Source of the DNA: Pseudosulfitobacter koreensis
GTDB lineage: Bacteria; Pseudomonadota; Alphaproteobacteria; Rhodobacterales; Rhodobacteraceae
DNA length: 64,000 bases
Direction of reading: 5' to 3'
NCBI RefSeq assembly: GCF_024733015.1
Contig: NZ_JANKJG010000001.1
Span: 310,001 to 374,000, forward strand
Shown here: one piece after another, positions 35,048 to 43,600 of the stretch
Numbering within the stretch: position 1 is the first letter of the stretch
How the letters are laid out: each line of letters opens with the position of its first letter
Translations under genes and position numbers: made by a program
The notes under the pieces: model-generated
Seen by the model: only the letters and a program-made list of their open reading frames with translations
What the model was told of the DNA's origin: nothing
The model's database searches: none

Positions 35048-35701
35048 TCACGACCCCGCACGGCGGACTTCCTCCGCGACGAGCGCGCGGAGTTCGACCT
35101 CGCCGAAGGGGTCGAGCGGACGTTCGTTTACAAAAAATGTGGGGGTTTGGCGGACCCCGACCGCCTCCACGTCGGCCCGGTCCTGATTCAGGACCGCGAC
35201 GACATCGGGCGCACGGATCTGCGCCTCTGCCGCCGCAACGTCGAGCCCTGCCTCACCTGCGATCCGGATGATCAGGTCAGGCCGCATCCCGCCATGGGAC
35301 GCCCAGCGAGGCTGCTCGCGCATCAGTGCGTCCATCACCGGTTCGAAGACGCCCTGCATCCGGGCAGATTCAAGAACGCGGATCGCGACTTCGGACACTT
35401 CGCCGTGGAACGGTGTGTAGCGCACCACGACCCGCACAGCATCGCCATGTTCGGCCATAATGTCCTTCACGATGGGATGAAAGGCGCGGCAGGCCTCGCA
35501 GGCCGGGTCGAAGAACTCGACGATGGTAACGGGGGCATTCTCAGGCCCCAGAACAGGAGACCATGGCCGCACCAGTGCTTCGGCCACCTCTGGCGGCACG
35601 GTTGCGATCTGGGTGTTCGGGCGCGAGACGAACCACGCAGCACCCGCAAACAGGGCCAGCGCGAGCGCAAAAATGGGCAGGATGAGCGGTCTGTGGGTCA
35701 T
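35048..35701 (-). CDS. DsbA-like thiol oxidoreductase
   Basis: A 217-residue thioredoxin-fold protein with one N-terminal membrane/signal segment (LILPIFALALALFAGAAWF). Active site FFDPACEACRAFHP (C-x-x-C), a helical insertion, and the cis-Pro loop VRQTPTFFVN. This matches the DsbA/BdbD group that oxidises periplasmic thiols. Its start overlaps the stop of the DsbB-like gene by 4 bp (ATGA), so an oxidant pair is encoded together. Here it probably keeps the Cys ligands of the SCO proteins in the right redox state, though that link is inference. Confidence 0.88.
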   Translation of the reverse strand: MTHRPLILPIFALALALFAGAAWFVSRPNTQIATVPPEVAEALVRPWSPVLGPENAPVTIVEFFDPACEACRAFHPIVKDIMAEHGDAVRVVVRYTPFHGEVSEVAIRVLESARMQGVFEPVMDALMREQPRWASHGGMRPDLIIRIAGEAGLDVAAAEAQIRAPDVVAVLNQDRADVEAVGVRQTPTFFVNERPLDPFGEVELRALVAEEVRRAGS

Positions 35702-36126
35702 GCGGGGGCACCCTTTCGCGAGAGGGCGCAGAGCGCCGCGATGGCAAGAAATGACAGAAGGGCCAATGCCGGGATCGGCACGCCGAGGAGAAGCTGGTTG
35801 AAGTCGGTGCAGGAAGGGCCGCTGGCCGCACAGGGTTGGATGCGCTCGGGGATCAGGCCGATATAAAGTGCGAGGTGCCAGAGGGCGATCGCTGCGCCGG
35901 CCAGTGCGAGGACAGCGCCATAACGACCCACAGCCAGATCGCGCCACCAGAGCCCGAGCCCGAGCCCGAGAAGGATGGCGAGTGGGAACATGAAGGCACG
36001 CTGGAACCAGCAGAGCGAACAGGGTGTCTGTCCCAGCACCTCGCCGATGAACAGCACCGAAAGCGAGGCCACGAGGGCCACCAGCCACGCCGAGAACAGC
36101 GCCTTCTCGCCGCGCAGGCTATCCAT
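35698..36126 (-). CDS. DsbB/BdbC-type disulfide bond formation protein
   Basis: A 142-residue membrane protein with four hydrophobic segments. The first periplasmic loop has TPCSLCWFQRAFMFP (C-x2-C) and the second QPCAASGPSCTDF, the two Cys pairs that pass electrons from DsbA to quinone. The short form resembles BdbC. The ATG at 36126 gives the usual N-terminus before the first helix; this start overlaps the end of the SCO gene by 8 bp. Part of the MerR-controlled operon. Confidence 0.9.
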   Translation of the reverse strand: MDSLRGEKALFSAWLVALVASLSVLFIGEVLGQTPCSLCWFQRAFMFPLAILLGLGLGLWWRDLAVGRYGAVLALAGAAIALWHLALYIGLIPERIQPCAASGPSCTDFNQLLLGVPIPALALLSFLAIAALCALSRKGAPA

Positions 36127-36724
36127 GCGCGTCGATCCGCGCGCGGAGGTCCGCGGTGATCTCCGGGGCGGGCGTGCCGTAGCCGTAGAGCCGCACGAAG
36201 CCGCCATCGGGATCGAACAGGAACACTTGGCTTGTATGCCCGATCGTGTAGCCGTCGGGCGCAGTTTCCTCTGGGACGCGCTCGTAGAAGATCTTGAAGG
36301 ACGCGGCGGCCGCCTCGATCTGCTCTGGCGTGCCGACGAGGCCCAGGATCGACGGATGGAACTGCGGTACGTATTCGGCCAGTTGGTCCGGCCGGTCGCG
36401 TTCGCTGTCTACCGAGATAAAGAGCGGCTGCACCGCATCCGCCTGGGGGCCGAGGTCGTCCATGACCTGCGCGATCTCCCCCAGTGTGGTCGGACAGATA
36501 TCGGGACAGTTCGTGAAGCCGAAGAATACCAGGCTCCACTTGCCCCGGAAATCCTCGGCGGTTCGAACGACGCCGTCATGGTCCGTCAACTCGAACGCCG
36601 CCGACACCGAGGACGCGGTGTCTGTCGCCACTTCGGGCGCGCGCGATCCGTAGACAGCCAGTCCCCCCGCGGCGATCACGGCGACGGCGACCGCCGCCCA
36701 CAATACTTTCTGAAGTCTCGTCAT
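36119..36724 (-). CDS. SCO1/SenC family copper chaperone (copy 2)
   Basis: A 201-residue SCO protein: N-terminal anchor WAAVAVAVIAAGGLAVYG, copper motif FGFTNCPDICPTTLGEI (C-x3-C), and the distal His in IGHTSQVFLFD. It is the first gene of the minus-strand operon SCO-dsbB-dsbA-PCuAC-SCO-permease-DUF411, just downstream of a MerR-type promoter. It differs enough from the second SCO gene that the two are old paralogues, not a recent duplication. Confidence 0.92.
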   Translation of the reverse strand: MTRLQKVLWAAVAVAVIAAGGLAVYGSRAPEVATDTASSVSAAFELTDHDGVVRTAEDFRGKWSLVFFGFTNCPDICPTTLGEIAQVMDDLGPQADAVQPLFISVDSERDRPDQLAEYVPQFHPSILGLVGTPEQIEAAAASFKIFYERVPEETAPDGYTIGHTSQVFLFDPDGGFVRLYGYGTPAPEITADLRARIDAHG

Positions 36725-36761
36725 CCGCCCGGAATGCCTCGCGATTCTGCTGTTTGGTCGC

Positions 36762-36792
36762 TGCTTACAAGCTACAGTGGGTAGAGGTTCAA
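36762..36792 (-). promoter_or_regulatory. MerR-type promoter of the SCO operon
   Basis: On the minus strand: -35 TTGAAC (36787-36792), a 19-bp spacer holding the dyad CTAC-N5-GTAG (36772-36784), and -10 TAAGCA (36762-36767). Overlong 19-bp spacers with an internal dyad are the hallmark of MerR-activated promoters. It lies 38 bp upstream of the SCO start codon. Confidence 0.7.
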
Positions 36793-36859
36793 GCTATTTT
36801 TGAACCGAGCAGCCGTCCTGACGCCTTCGTGAAGCCCTTGTCTGCCACAGCGATGAAAC

Positions 36860-36874
36860 CTACAATCTTGGTAG
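36860..36874 (+). promoter_or_regulatory. MerR-type dyad upstream of the regulator's own gene
   Basis: CTAC-N7-GTAG directly upstream of the ribosome-binding site of merR, with the same half-sites as the dyads at 36772-36784 and 37659-37673. It probably serves autoregulation. A good -10 box is not evident. Confidence 0.55.
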
Positions 36875-36891
36875 CAATTAGGAGGCATCCC

Positions 36892-37317
36892 ATGCACGCC
36901 ATCGGCACGCTCGCCAAGCGCACCGGCACGAAGGTGCAGACCATCCGTTACTATGAGCAGATCGGACTCTTGCCCGAGCCGGGACGGACAGAGGGAGGAC
37001 AGCGCCGTTATGACGACGACGATCTTGACCGTCTCGCCTTCATCCGGCACGCGCGTCAGCTCGGTTTTACTCTGGAAGCGATCCGCGAACTGCTCGACCT
37101 GTCAGACAACCCAGGCTGGTCCTGCGCGGACGTGGACGTCATCGCGCACCGTCAGCTCAAGGAAGTCGAGGCACGGCTTGCCCGGCTGGAGGCGCTGCGC
37201 AAGGAACTAAAGCGCATGCTTCGGGAATGCAGCCGCGACACCGTCTCCGATTGTCGCGTTCTCGAAGTCCTGCGCGATCATTCCGCCTGCCTCGCCGACC
37301 ACGGGACAGGCGTCTGA
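36892..37317 (+). CDS. MerR-family heavy-metal-responsive regulator
   Basis: A 141-residue MerR protein. The winged helix-turn-helix begins [27 protein letters not shown], and a long dimerisation helix runs over residues 80-115. Cys78, Cys113 and Cys121 sit like the three metal ligands of MerR/PbrR-type sensors of Hg, Pb, Cd or Zn, with a further Cys at 133; the CueR copper-loop pattern is not obvious. Start at 36892 after GGAGG. It lies divergent from the SCO operon, with similar dyads in front of that operon, itself and the transglutaminase gene, so it very likely controls all three units. The metal is unproven. Confidence 0.88.
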   Translation: MHAIGTLAKRTGTKVQTIRYYEQIGLLPEPGRTEGGQRRYDDDDLDRLAFIRHARQLGFTLEAIRELLDLSDNPGWSCADVDVIAHRQLKEVEARLARLEALRKELKRMLRECSRDTVSDCRVLEVLRDHSACLADHGTGV

Positions 37318-37318
37318 C

Positions 37319-37645
37319 GTGCCGACTGCCTTAATCTACCCGCTGGCTGCCCTGGCCGAGATCGCCGGATGTTTCGCCATCTGGGCCTGGTGGCGCGGCG
37401 GCGCGTCCGCGCTTTGGCTTCCGCCGGGCGTGGCGAGCCTCGTGCTTTTCGGTTGGCTCCTCGCGCAGGTCGAGGCGGGCTTCGCCGGGCGTGCCTTCGC
37501 GGCCTATGGCGGGGTCTACATCGCGGCCTCACTGCTCTGGATGTGGGCCGCCGAGGGACAAAGGCCAGATGGGTGGGACGTGGCCGGGGCGGTTCTCTGC
37601 GTGATCGGTGCTGCCCTCATCCTCGCAGCGCCACGGGCCGCGTGA
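37319..37645 (+). CDS. YnfA/UPF0060 family small membrane protein
   Basis: A 108-residue protein with four membrane helices, of the YnfA (UPF0060) family related to small multidrug resistance transporters. Family landmarks include [31 protein letters not shown] and [18 protein letters not shown]. The start is GTG at 37319, two bases after the merR stop, so it is co-transcribed with merR. YnfA members often sit beside MerR/CDF metal genes; the transported substrate is not established. Confidence 0.88.
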   Translation: MPTALIYPLAALAEIAGCFAIWAWWRGGASALWLPPGVASLVLFGWLLAQVEAGFAGRAFAAYGGVYIAASLLWMWAAEGQRPDGWDVAGAVLCVIGAALILAAPRAA

Positions 37646-37652
37646 AAAGAGC

Positions 37653-37683
37653 TTGAAGCTACAGTCGCTGTAGCAATTACACT
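37653..37683 (+). promoter_or_regulatory. MerR-type promoter of the transglutaminase-CDF unit
   Basis: -35 TTGAAG (37653-37658), a 19-bp spacer carrying the perfect dyad GCTACAG-TCG-CTGTAGC (overlapping the last -35 base), and -10 TACACT (37678-37683). It lies 30 bp upstream of the transglutaminase-like gene and is the clearest MerR box of the three. Confidence 0.78.
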
Positions 37684-37712
37684 GATCATGACTCGATTCG
37701 AAGGAGCCAATC

Positions 37713-38483
37713 ATGATCGAAGGAACTGCCCTGCTTGACGCCACCCCACTTCTCGACTTTCGCGCCGATGGCATCGTGCGCCTGATTGAGAACCGGGGCT
37801 GGCTCCGGCTGTCCAAGCATGACCAAATCGGTGCCGCCTACGACTTCGTCAGGGACGAAATACTCTTCGGCTACAACCGCGCTGACGACATCCCGGCGTC
37901 CAGGGTGCTCGCGGACGGCTACGGTCAGTGCAATACGAAGGGGACGCTCCTTATGGCGCTGCTGCGCGCGCTCGGCGTGCCGTGCCGGCTCCACGGATTC
38001 ACCATCTACAAGGCGCTCCAGCGCGGCGTGGTCCCTGAAGCCGTCTATCCAATCGCACCGCCAGAAATCCTGCACTCCTGGGTCGAGGTCTGGAACGGTG
38101 GGCGGTGGGTCGAGCTCGAAGGGTTCATCCTCGACAGGGTTTTTCTCGGCTCCCTTCAACAGACCTTCGCCGACACGGAAAGCCTCTGCGGATACGGCGC
38201 CGGAACCGACTGTCTCAGCGCACCGCCGGTCGAATGGACCGGAGGAAACACCTACATCCAGAAGACCGGCATCGCGCGCAATTTAGGAACATACGATACG
38301 CCGGACCGGTTCTACGGGGAGCATGGCCAGCAACTCGGCCCGCTCCGCGACCTGGTCTATCGCGGAATCGTCCGACACTGGATGAATGCGCGGGTGCGGT
38401 CCATCCGCTCAGGCCGGGTTCCGCGCATCCCCGGCCTCAAACGGCGTGAGCCTCTCAGGAAGGAGGTCGCAAATGCCGCATGA
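37713..38483 (+). CDS. Transglutaminase-like cysteine protease/amidase fold protein
   Basis: A 256-residue protein with the transglutaminase-like catalytic triad: Cys in DGYGQCNTKGTLLMALLR (near residue 73), His in ILHSWVEVW (near 111) and an acidic residue in RWVELEGFILD. No signal peptide, so it is cytosolic. Such proteins can be cysteine proteases or amidases; its task in a metal-inducible unit is unclear. It is the first gene after a strong MerR-type promoter and overlaps the CDF transporter gene by 11 bp, implying coupled expression. Confidence 0.82.
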   Translation: MIEGTALLDATPLLDFRADGIVRLIENRGWLRLSKHDQIGAAYDFVRDEILFGYNRADDIPASRVLADGYGQCNTKGTLLMALLRALGVPCRLHGFTIYKALQRGVVPEAVYPIAPPEILHSWVEVWNGGRWVELEGFILDRVFLGSLQQTFADTESLCGYGAGTDCLSAPPVEWTGGNTYIQKTGIARNLGTYDTPDRFYGEHGQQLGPLRDLVYRGIVRHWMNARVRSIRSGRVPRIPGLKRREPLRKEVANAA

Positions 38484-39402
38484 CAGCGGACATGCGCATA
38501 TAGACCCGAAATCCGGAGACAGGCGGGTCTCGATCGCGATCTGGGCGAACGCCCTCCTGACCGTCGCGCAGATCGTGGGCGGGATCGTCTCGGGCAGCCT
38601 CGCGCTGATCGCGGATGCGCTACACAACTTCTCGGACATGGCGTCGCTGGTGATCGCCTTCGCGGCCCGCAAGATCGCGCGGCGACCGGCGGATGAGCGC
38701 ATGACTTTCGGCTACGGCCGGGTCGAAATCGTGGCCGCTCTCATCAACTACACGACGCTGATCCTGATCGGTTTCTACCTCATCTACGAGGGTGGCATGC
38801 GGATGATCGATCCGCCCGAGGTCGCGGGCTGGACAGTGGTGATCCTGGGCGGCGTGGCGCTTGTCGTGGACACGCTGACGGCGCTTCTGACCTATTCGAT
38901 GCAGAGAGACAGCGTGAACATCCGCGCGCTTTTCCTGCATAACCTGTCGGACGCGCTCGCCTCGGTTGCGGTGATCGTCGGCGGGACTCTGATTATTATC
39001 TACGACATGCGATGGGTCGATCCAGCGATCACCATCGGCATCGCGCTTTACATCCTCTATCTCGCCTTTACCGAGATCGGCGGTCCGATCCGGACGCTGA
39101 TGCTTGGCAGCCCGCCGGATATCGACAGCAACGCCGTCATCCAGACGATGCGCGACGTGGAGGGCGTGGCCGACGTCCACCACGTCCATCTGTGGCAGAT
39201 GCAGGAGCACGAAGCCGCACTCGACTGCCATGTCGTGCTGACCGACAGCGGCTGGGACGGGATCGAGGGCATCAAGACCGCGATCAAAGCCCGGCTGACG
39301 GAGCAATTCGGCATCGGCCATTCAAGCCTGGAGTTCGAGCACGAGGATCGCGCGCACCAGGATGCCGATCTCTACGGCCACGGCAAATCCGACAAGTCGT
39401 AG
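38473..39402 (+). CDS. Cation diffusion facilitator, CzcD-type Zn/Co/Cd exporter
   Basis: A 309-residue CDF transporter with six membrane helices. Transport-site residues are in helix 2 (ADALHNFSDMASL) and helix 5 (LFLHNLSDALASV), the H/D pairs of zinc-type CDFs. The cytoplasmic C-terminal ferredoxin-like domain has VADVHHVHLWQMQEHEAALDCHV. The N-terminus and C-terminus are mildly His-rich (HDSGHAH; HQDADLYGHG). It exports divalent cations in exchange for protons. Start at 38473, within the end of the transglutaminase gene and preceded by AGGAGG. Confidence 0.93.
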   Translation: MPHDSGHAHIDPKSGDRRVSIAIWANALLTVAQIVGGIVSGSLALIADALHNFSDMASLVIAFAARKIARRPADERMTFGYGRVEIVAALINYTTLILIGFYLIYEGGMRMIDPPEVAGWTVVILGGVALVVDTLTALLTYSMQRDSVNIRALFLHNLSDALASVAVIVGGTLIIIYDMRWVDPAITIGIALYILYLAFTEIGGPIRTLMLGSPPDIDSNAVIQTMRDVEGVADVHHVHLWQMQEHEAALDCHVVLTDSGWDGIEGIKTAIKARLTEQFGIGHSSLEFEHEDRAHQDADLYGHGKSDKS

Positions 39403-39413
39403 TCGAACCTTTA

Positions 39414-40103
39414 ATGTGTCGAGTGCGTTATAGCCCCATCATGGTGGGAAAAATGCAGGATGACCGGGAAACCAACCTAAAGCGAGGAGTTCGCGTCGAG
39501 ATCGCGAGCTTTGTCTACAACCTGATCGAGGTTGTCGTTTCCGTAACCGCGGGACTATTGACCGGAAGCGCGGCACTTGTGAGTTGGGGTCTCGACAGCA
39601 CGGTCGAGGCCACGTCTGCGGCGACACTGATCTGGCGCCTGAAGGGGGAGAAGGACGGGGCAGACAAGCGCACGGTCCTACATCGCAAGAAGGTCGCGCT
39701 CTATGTGGTCGCCTGTGCTTTCTGGATCGTCGTCGCGGCGATCCTTTACGAGGCGGTGTCCGCTTTCATCTCGCAGGAGGCGCCTGGTTTCAATTGGTGG
39801 GGGATTGCGATCCTGTTTGTCTCTTTGGTGGTCAATCCGCTGCTTGCCTGGGGCAAATATCGCTACGGCAAGCGGCTCGATTCACCCGCCCTGAAATACG
39901 ATGCCAAGGATACCCTGATCTGCGAATACCAGACTGTCGTGGTATTGGCAGGGATCGGTCTGACGCAATGGATGGGCTGGTGGTGGGCCGATCCGGTCGC
40001 GGCGCTTCTGATCGTGCCCTACGTTGCGTGGGAGGCGTTCGAGGCCACCAAGGATGCGCGGTCAGTCGAGCCGGGTGAGGCCGAAACTACTGACGACACT
40101 TGA
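39414..40103 (+). CDS. Second CDF-like cation transporter, short form
   Basis: A CDF-like membrane protein of about 229 residues with six predicted helices: EIASFVYNLIEVVVSVTAGLL begins helix 1, and SWGLDSTVEATSAATLIW has the acidic positions of helix 2. It lacks the cytoplasmic C-terminal domain of the first CDF and ends in an acidic tail. It follows the zinc-type CDF by 11 bp and is probably co-transcribed. Three in-frame ATGs (39414, 39441, 39453) compete as starts; the last begins with the conserved charged N-terminus DDRETNLKRGVRVE. Confidence 0.8.
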   Translation: MCRVRYSPIMVGKMQDDRETNLKRGVRVEIASFVYNLIEVVVSVTAGLLTGSAALVSWGLDSTVEATSAATLIWRLKGEKDGADKRTVLHRKKVALYVVACAFWIVVAAILYEAVSAFISQEAPGFNWWGIAILFVSLVVNPLLAWGKYRYGKRLDSPALKYDAKDTLICEYQTVVVLAGIGLTQWMGWWWADPVAALLIVPYVAWEAFEATKDARSVEPGEAETTDDT

Positions 40104-40525
40104 CGTTGCGCATGATGAACCGCTCCAGTTCCTGAACGCTGCTTTTTTTGCGAGCGGTGTTCTGGCTGCCGCTGCCCGGTCATGCAGAGCGTCCTTCTGA
40201 AGGAAGTGGACGAAATTTTCGACGTGGTCGCAAAGATCGTTGAGGAGTGTGACAATTTTTGCGGGGCGTAAGCGAGCGTTGTTGTCATCAGGGGCACGCT
40301 CACTGGAATCATTGGAAAACATTGTGCCACAGACACTTGGCAAAACTGCTTTTGATCTGAACCGTTTTCGACAGCATCTTAGGGACCGGACATTCGCGCA
40401 ATGTGCAGCATTAGGTAAAATGGGCTCAAAGCCGACCTCGGAGGCAGCGCAGAATTTTATGATATGTTGCAGTGTCAACGTCGGGTTGTCGTTGTGGGAG
40501 GGCGTGGCGGATCGGAGGATCAGTC
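40104..40525. other. Spacer, possibly with gene remnants
   Basis: No firm gene. A minus-strand stretch at 40180-40330 encodes a protein-like phrase (AKIVTLLNDLCDHVENFVHFLQKDALHD) but without a credible start or family, so it may be the remnant of a gene. Confidence 0.35.
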
Positions 40526-41158
40526 ATGGAAACATTAAACTTACCGGTCATTCGCGCGCTTCGCCCCGCTTGGAACAAGGGCCGCATCGTGGGACAGAAG
40601 CGACCGCTCAAGCCAAAACATGTCTGGGCGATCAGGGTTCGGCTTGAGCTGGCGGAAAACCATCGAGATCTGGCCCTCTTCAACCTGGCCATCGACAGCA
40701 AGTTGCGCGGTTGCGATCTGGTCAGGATGAAGGTCATCGATATCATGGCGTCCGGCCAAATCAAGGAACGGGCGTCGGTCCTGCAAAGCAAGACGCAGAA
40801 ACCTGTCCGCTTCGAAATGTCGGAAGGCACGCGGGCGTCGCTCGACAAATAGATGCAGGATCCTCTCATGCTCGGGTCCGAATACCTCTGGCCTGGCCGT
40901 TTTCACGAAAGACTGCACATCTCGACCCGCCAATATGCGCGGATTGTCCGGGAGTGGGTGACGTCGATTGGCCTTGAAGCGAGCGCTTACGGCACCCACT
41001 CGATGCGTCGGACCAAGGTGACACAGATTTACAAGAAGACAGGCAACCTGCGCGCGGTCCAGCTCTTGTTGGGTCACACCAAGATGGATAGCACGGTCAG
41101 ATACCTCGGTGTCGAACTTGAGGATGCTCTTGCGATCGCGGAGGCCATTGAAATCTAA
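40526..41158 (+). pseudogene. Tyrosine recombinase interrupted by an in-frame amber codon
   Basis: Two consecutive in-frame pieces make one short tyrosine recombinase of about 210 residues: the first (METLNLPVIRALRPAW... with RGCDLVRMKV holding the first catalytic Arg) ends at TAG 40850-40852, and the second continues at once with MQDPLMLGSEYLWPGRF and carries THSMRRTKVTQI (H-x-x-R), LLGHTKMDSTVRYLGV (GH and nucleophile Tyr). The stop probably replaces a Trp codon (TGG to TAG). All other catalytic parts are intact. This family is widely repeated in Rhodobacteraceae genomes. Translation of a split product is unlikely to give a working enzyme. Confidence 0.85.
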
Positions 41159-41278
41159 AGACTTGGGCCGTCTTCACGGACGGCCCATACCTGCCATTGG
41201 CTTCATGGTTGATCGCTGCGGTACAGCATCACGAGACCGTCCGTTCGTGGTCGGGTGACCGTGCCTGTTGGGCCAGTT

Positions 41279-41590
41279 ATGCCGGAATTCTTCCTGATTG
41301 TTCTGGTACCCACAGTAGACGTCGTATGGCTACGCACGCGTTTTCCGAGCCAGGTGTCACGCCTCGACTTCGCTTGGCCCGCTCTGGGATCGGTGCTCCA
41401 CCTCGTTCTGTTGCTGGCCGTGGTTGGACCCAATGGTGCGACGATCATCGGCTATGGCTGTTATGCAATCGTGATTGCACTGGCGGCACTGACGCTGAAT
41501 CTGATCGGCTATGCGGTTGGCATGACAGCCAAGATCTTTACCAAAGGACCAGACAACTTGGAATTCCATCCGAACTTTTTAGAGAACTGA
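41279..41590 (+). CDS. Possible small membrane protein
   Basis: A 103-residue frame with three hydrophobic stretches (FFLIVLVPTVDVVWL, ALGSVLHLVLLLAVVG, YAIVIALAALTLNLIGYAV), ending with a polar tail. It precedes trkH on the same strand by 129 bp. An in-frame GTG at 41255 gives a slightly longer form. No family recognised. The hydrophobic periodicity looks genuine, but there is no strong ribosome-binding site, so it remains doubtful. Confidence 0.45.
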   Translation: MPEFFLIVLVPTVDVVWLRTRFPSQVSRLDFAWPALGSVLHLVLLLAVVGPNGATIIGYGCYAIVIALAALTLNLIGYAVGMTAKIFTKGPDNLEFHPNFLEN

Positions 41591-41719
41591 TGCATTCATT
41601 GCTTTCTGGACCTTCTTGTTGATGAGGAGCAGTGTCCGAGAAGCTGCAACCATGACTGATTCTCAAGTGTCGACTGTGTCTGCAATAGAAATCCCAAGCG
41701 CTCCCAAAGGTCTCTCCCG

Positions 41720-43138
41720 TTGAACTTCGTCGTGTTCACGAACGGTATCCTTCTACTTGGGATGAGCGCCTTGATGGGTCTTCTGGGACTTGTCTTTTTT
41801 GATACTCGTGTGGTGTTCTTGGAGTCTGCATTGCTTGTGGGTACGGTTGGGCTTCTAATTTCCACAGCCGTGTCGCATCGGCTGTCAGGTGTCGGAAGGC
41901 TCCACACATTTCTCCTGACGGCAAGCATATGGATTACCGGCGCCCTGGCAGGCGCGCTGCCGCTTTGGGTTTGGCAGTTGACGCCAACTGACGCTTTTTT
42001 CGAAGCGATGTCGGGGATTACGACCACCGGGTCGACAGTCATGGTCGGCCTCGACACGACAGCACCCGCCATTCTCCTTTGGCGGGCAATCCTTCAATGG
42101 CTGGGAGGTGTAGGTTTCATCGTCACCGGGATCGCTTTCCTGCCCATCCTGCGCGTAGGTGGCATGCAACTTTTTCGAACCGAAAGTTCTGAGCGGGGAG
42201 AAAAGGAAATGGTGAGCGCTGCGCGTTTCGCAGCCGCGACCGTGTGGATTTACCTGAGCCTTACAGCTCTTTGCATCTTTGCCTATGTAGTCGGGGGGAT
42301 GACAGGCTTTGAGGCCATTGTTCATGCCCTTACGACGGTCTCGACGGGTGGTTATTCTACATCCGACGCCTCGTTCGGCCACTTCGAAAGCAACTTCCTG
42401 CAATGGTCCGGAACGGTGTTTATGATAGCGGGCGCGTTGCCCTTTGCTTGGTATATTAAAGTGCTTAATCGGCGCGATGTCCGCAGTGAGCAGGTCCAGA
42501 GTATTCTCATCTTCCTCGCGGGAACGATTTGCATTCTGACTTTGTGGCGAGTCCTAACTGCGCATACGCCGATCTTCGAGACACTGACGCTCGTTGCCTT
42601 CAACGTGGTCTCGGTGGTCACGACAACGGGCTACGCCACGACTGACTACACGACTTGGGGTCCGTTTGCCGTGACCGCGTTTTTTGCACTCACGGCGGTT
42701 GGTGGATGCACAGGCTCGACTGCTGGCGGTGCCAAGATGATGCGCTGGATCATCGCAATACGGATGATCCAAGTTCGGAAAAGAATTGTCCGTTCTCCCT
42801 CGGCCGTCGTCTTTGCCCGCTATGAAGGCAGGCCGGTCGCCCCAGACGTTGTCAACGGCGTGGCAACTTTTTTTGTCTTCTATGCTGCTACGGTTGTTGT
42901 TCTGGCCGTCGGGCTCAGTCTTTACAATCTGGACTTTGAAACGGCGGTTAGCGGCGCACTGACCGCCGTCGCCAACGTAGGGCCTGGCGTTGGAGGGACC
43001 ATTGGACCAGCCGGTAACTTTACGACACTACCGGACGGAGCGAAGCTGCTTTTGTGCTTCGGCATGTATGTTGGCCGACTGGAGATGTTGACCGTCTATA
43101 TCCTTCTAACCACAACTTTTTGGCGGGAGATGGCGTGA
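41720..43138 (+). CDS. trkH: TrkH-type potassium uptake membrane subunit
   Basis: A 472-residue member of the TrkH/KtrB superfamily. Selectivity-filter P-loops with the single-Gly pattern are visible: SGITTTGSTVM, LTTVSTGGYST, SVVTTTGYAT and TAVANVGPGVGG, interspersed with about eight or more membrane helices. It forms the ion-conducting part of the Trk system and needs the NAD-binding TrkA regulator, which is not nearby. Start is TTG at 41720, as no ATG fits before the first helix (NFVVFTNGILLLGMSALMG). It looks intact and appears unrelated to the flanking metal genes. Confidence 0.92.
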   Translation: MNFVVFTNGILLLGMSALMGLLGLVFFDTRVVFLESALLVGTVGLLISTAVSHRLSGVGRLHTFLLTASIWITGALAGALPLWVWQLTPTDAFFEAMSGITTTGSTVMVGLDTTAPAILLWRAILQWLGGVGFIVTGIAFLPILRVGGMQLFRTESSERGEKEMVSAARFAAATVWIYLSLTALCIFAYVVGGMTGFEAIVHALTTVSTGGYSTSDASFGHFESNFLQWSGTVFMIAGALPFAWYIKVLNRRDVRSEQVQSILIFLAGTICILTLWRVLTAHTPIFETLTLVAFNVVSVVTTTGYATTDYTTWGPFAVTAFFALTAVGGCTGSTAGGAKMMRWIIAIRMIQVRKRIVRSPSAVVFARYEGRPVAPDVVNGVATFFVFYAATVVVLAVGLSLYNLDFETAVSGALTAVANVGPGVGGTIGPAGNFTTLPDGAKLLLCFGMYVGRLEMLTVYILLTTTFWREMA

Positions 43139-43600
43139 GTGGAAGCTCATGTACCCGTCAGCCAAGATACCCTCTCTTGGTGGGAAATTTGATCTCAGCT
43201 CTTTACCCCCATTGGCGTGTAAATCTTTCCGCTATAAAAATGTTCAAACTTTCCACCAAGAGGGGTGACAGGCGATCCATCAGCAAGTGTATAATCTCTT
43301 GAGGAACTTTGACACCGACTGCCAGGCGACCTGATTTCCCACTCGAAGACAGTTGCTGTGTCACCGGTGTCATCCTGGCAAGGCACCTCATTTACTTTTG
43401 AGCGCATCAGCGCTTGACCCCTCTTCATTCAGGCTCGTCCAGAGCTTTGCTACTTATAACTTTGCGCAGTGGCCGTAAAGGACGTGGGACCGCCCATGAG
43501 CGCGTTTCGAGCAGAGCAACGCGCGTTTTTGACGCTGCATGAATGTCGGCTGCTAGCTTCGCTTCATGTCTGGCTCGCACTTGCGGCGAAAGTCCGGTAC
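43139..43600. other. Intergenic region with a doubtful small minus-strand frame
   Basis: No firm gene. A 77-residue minus-strand frame at 43195-43428 ends with a protein-like phrase (YTLADGSPVTPLGGKFEHFY), possibly a gene remnant, but it has no ribosome-binding site. The stretch 43530-43600 has the degenerate spacer phrase GAATGTCGGCTGCTAGC also seen near 56262. Confidence 0.3.

Noticed and set aside
35853..36539. 228-codon minus-strand frame over the SCO/DsbB genes
   Set aside because: An alternative frame of clearly recognised genes; composition is Arg/Ala-rich and shows no motif.
41165..41186. Terminator after the recombinase pseudogene
   Set aside because: There is a good 8-bp stem (GGGCCGTC / GACGGCCC) but no T-run follows, so it is left out as a terminator.
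43195..43428. 77-residue minus-strand protein
   Set aside because: It has one protein-like phrase but no ribosome-binding site, no family and a disordered N-terminus; noted only in the spacer entry.
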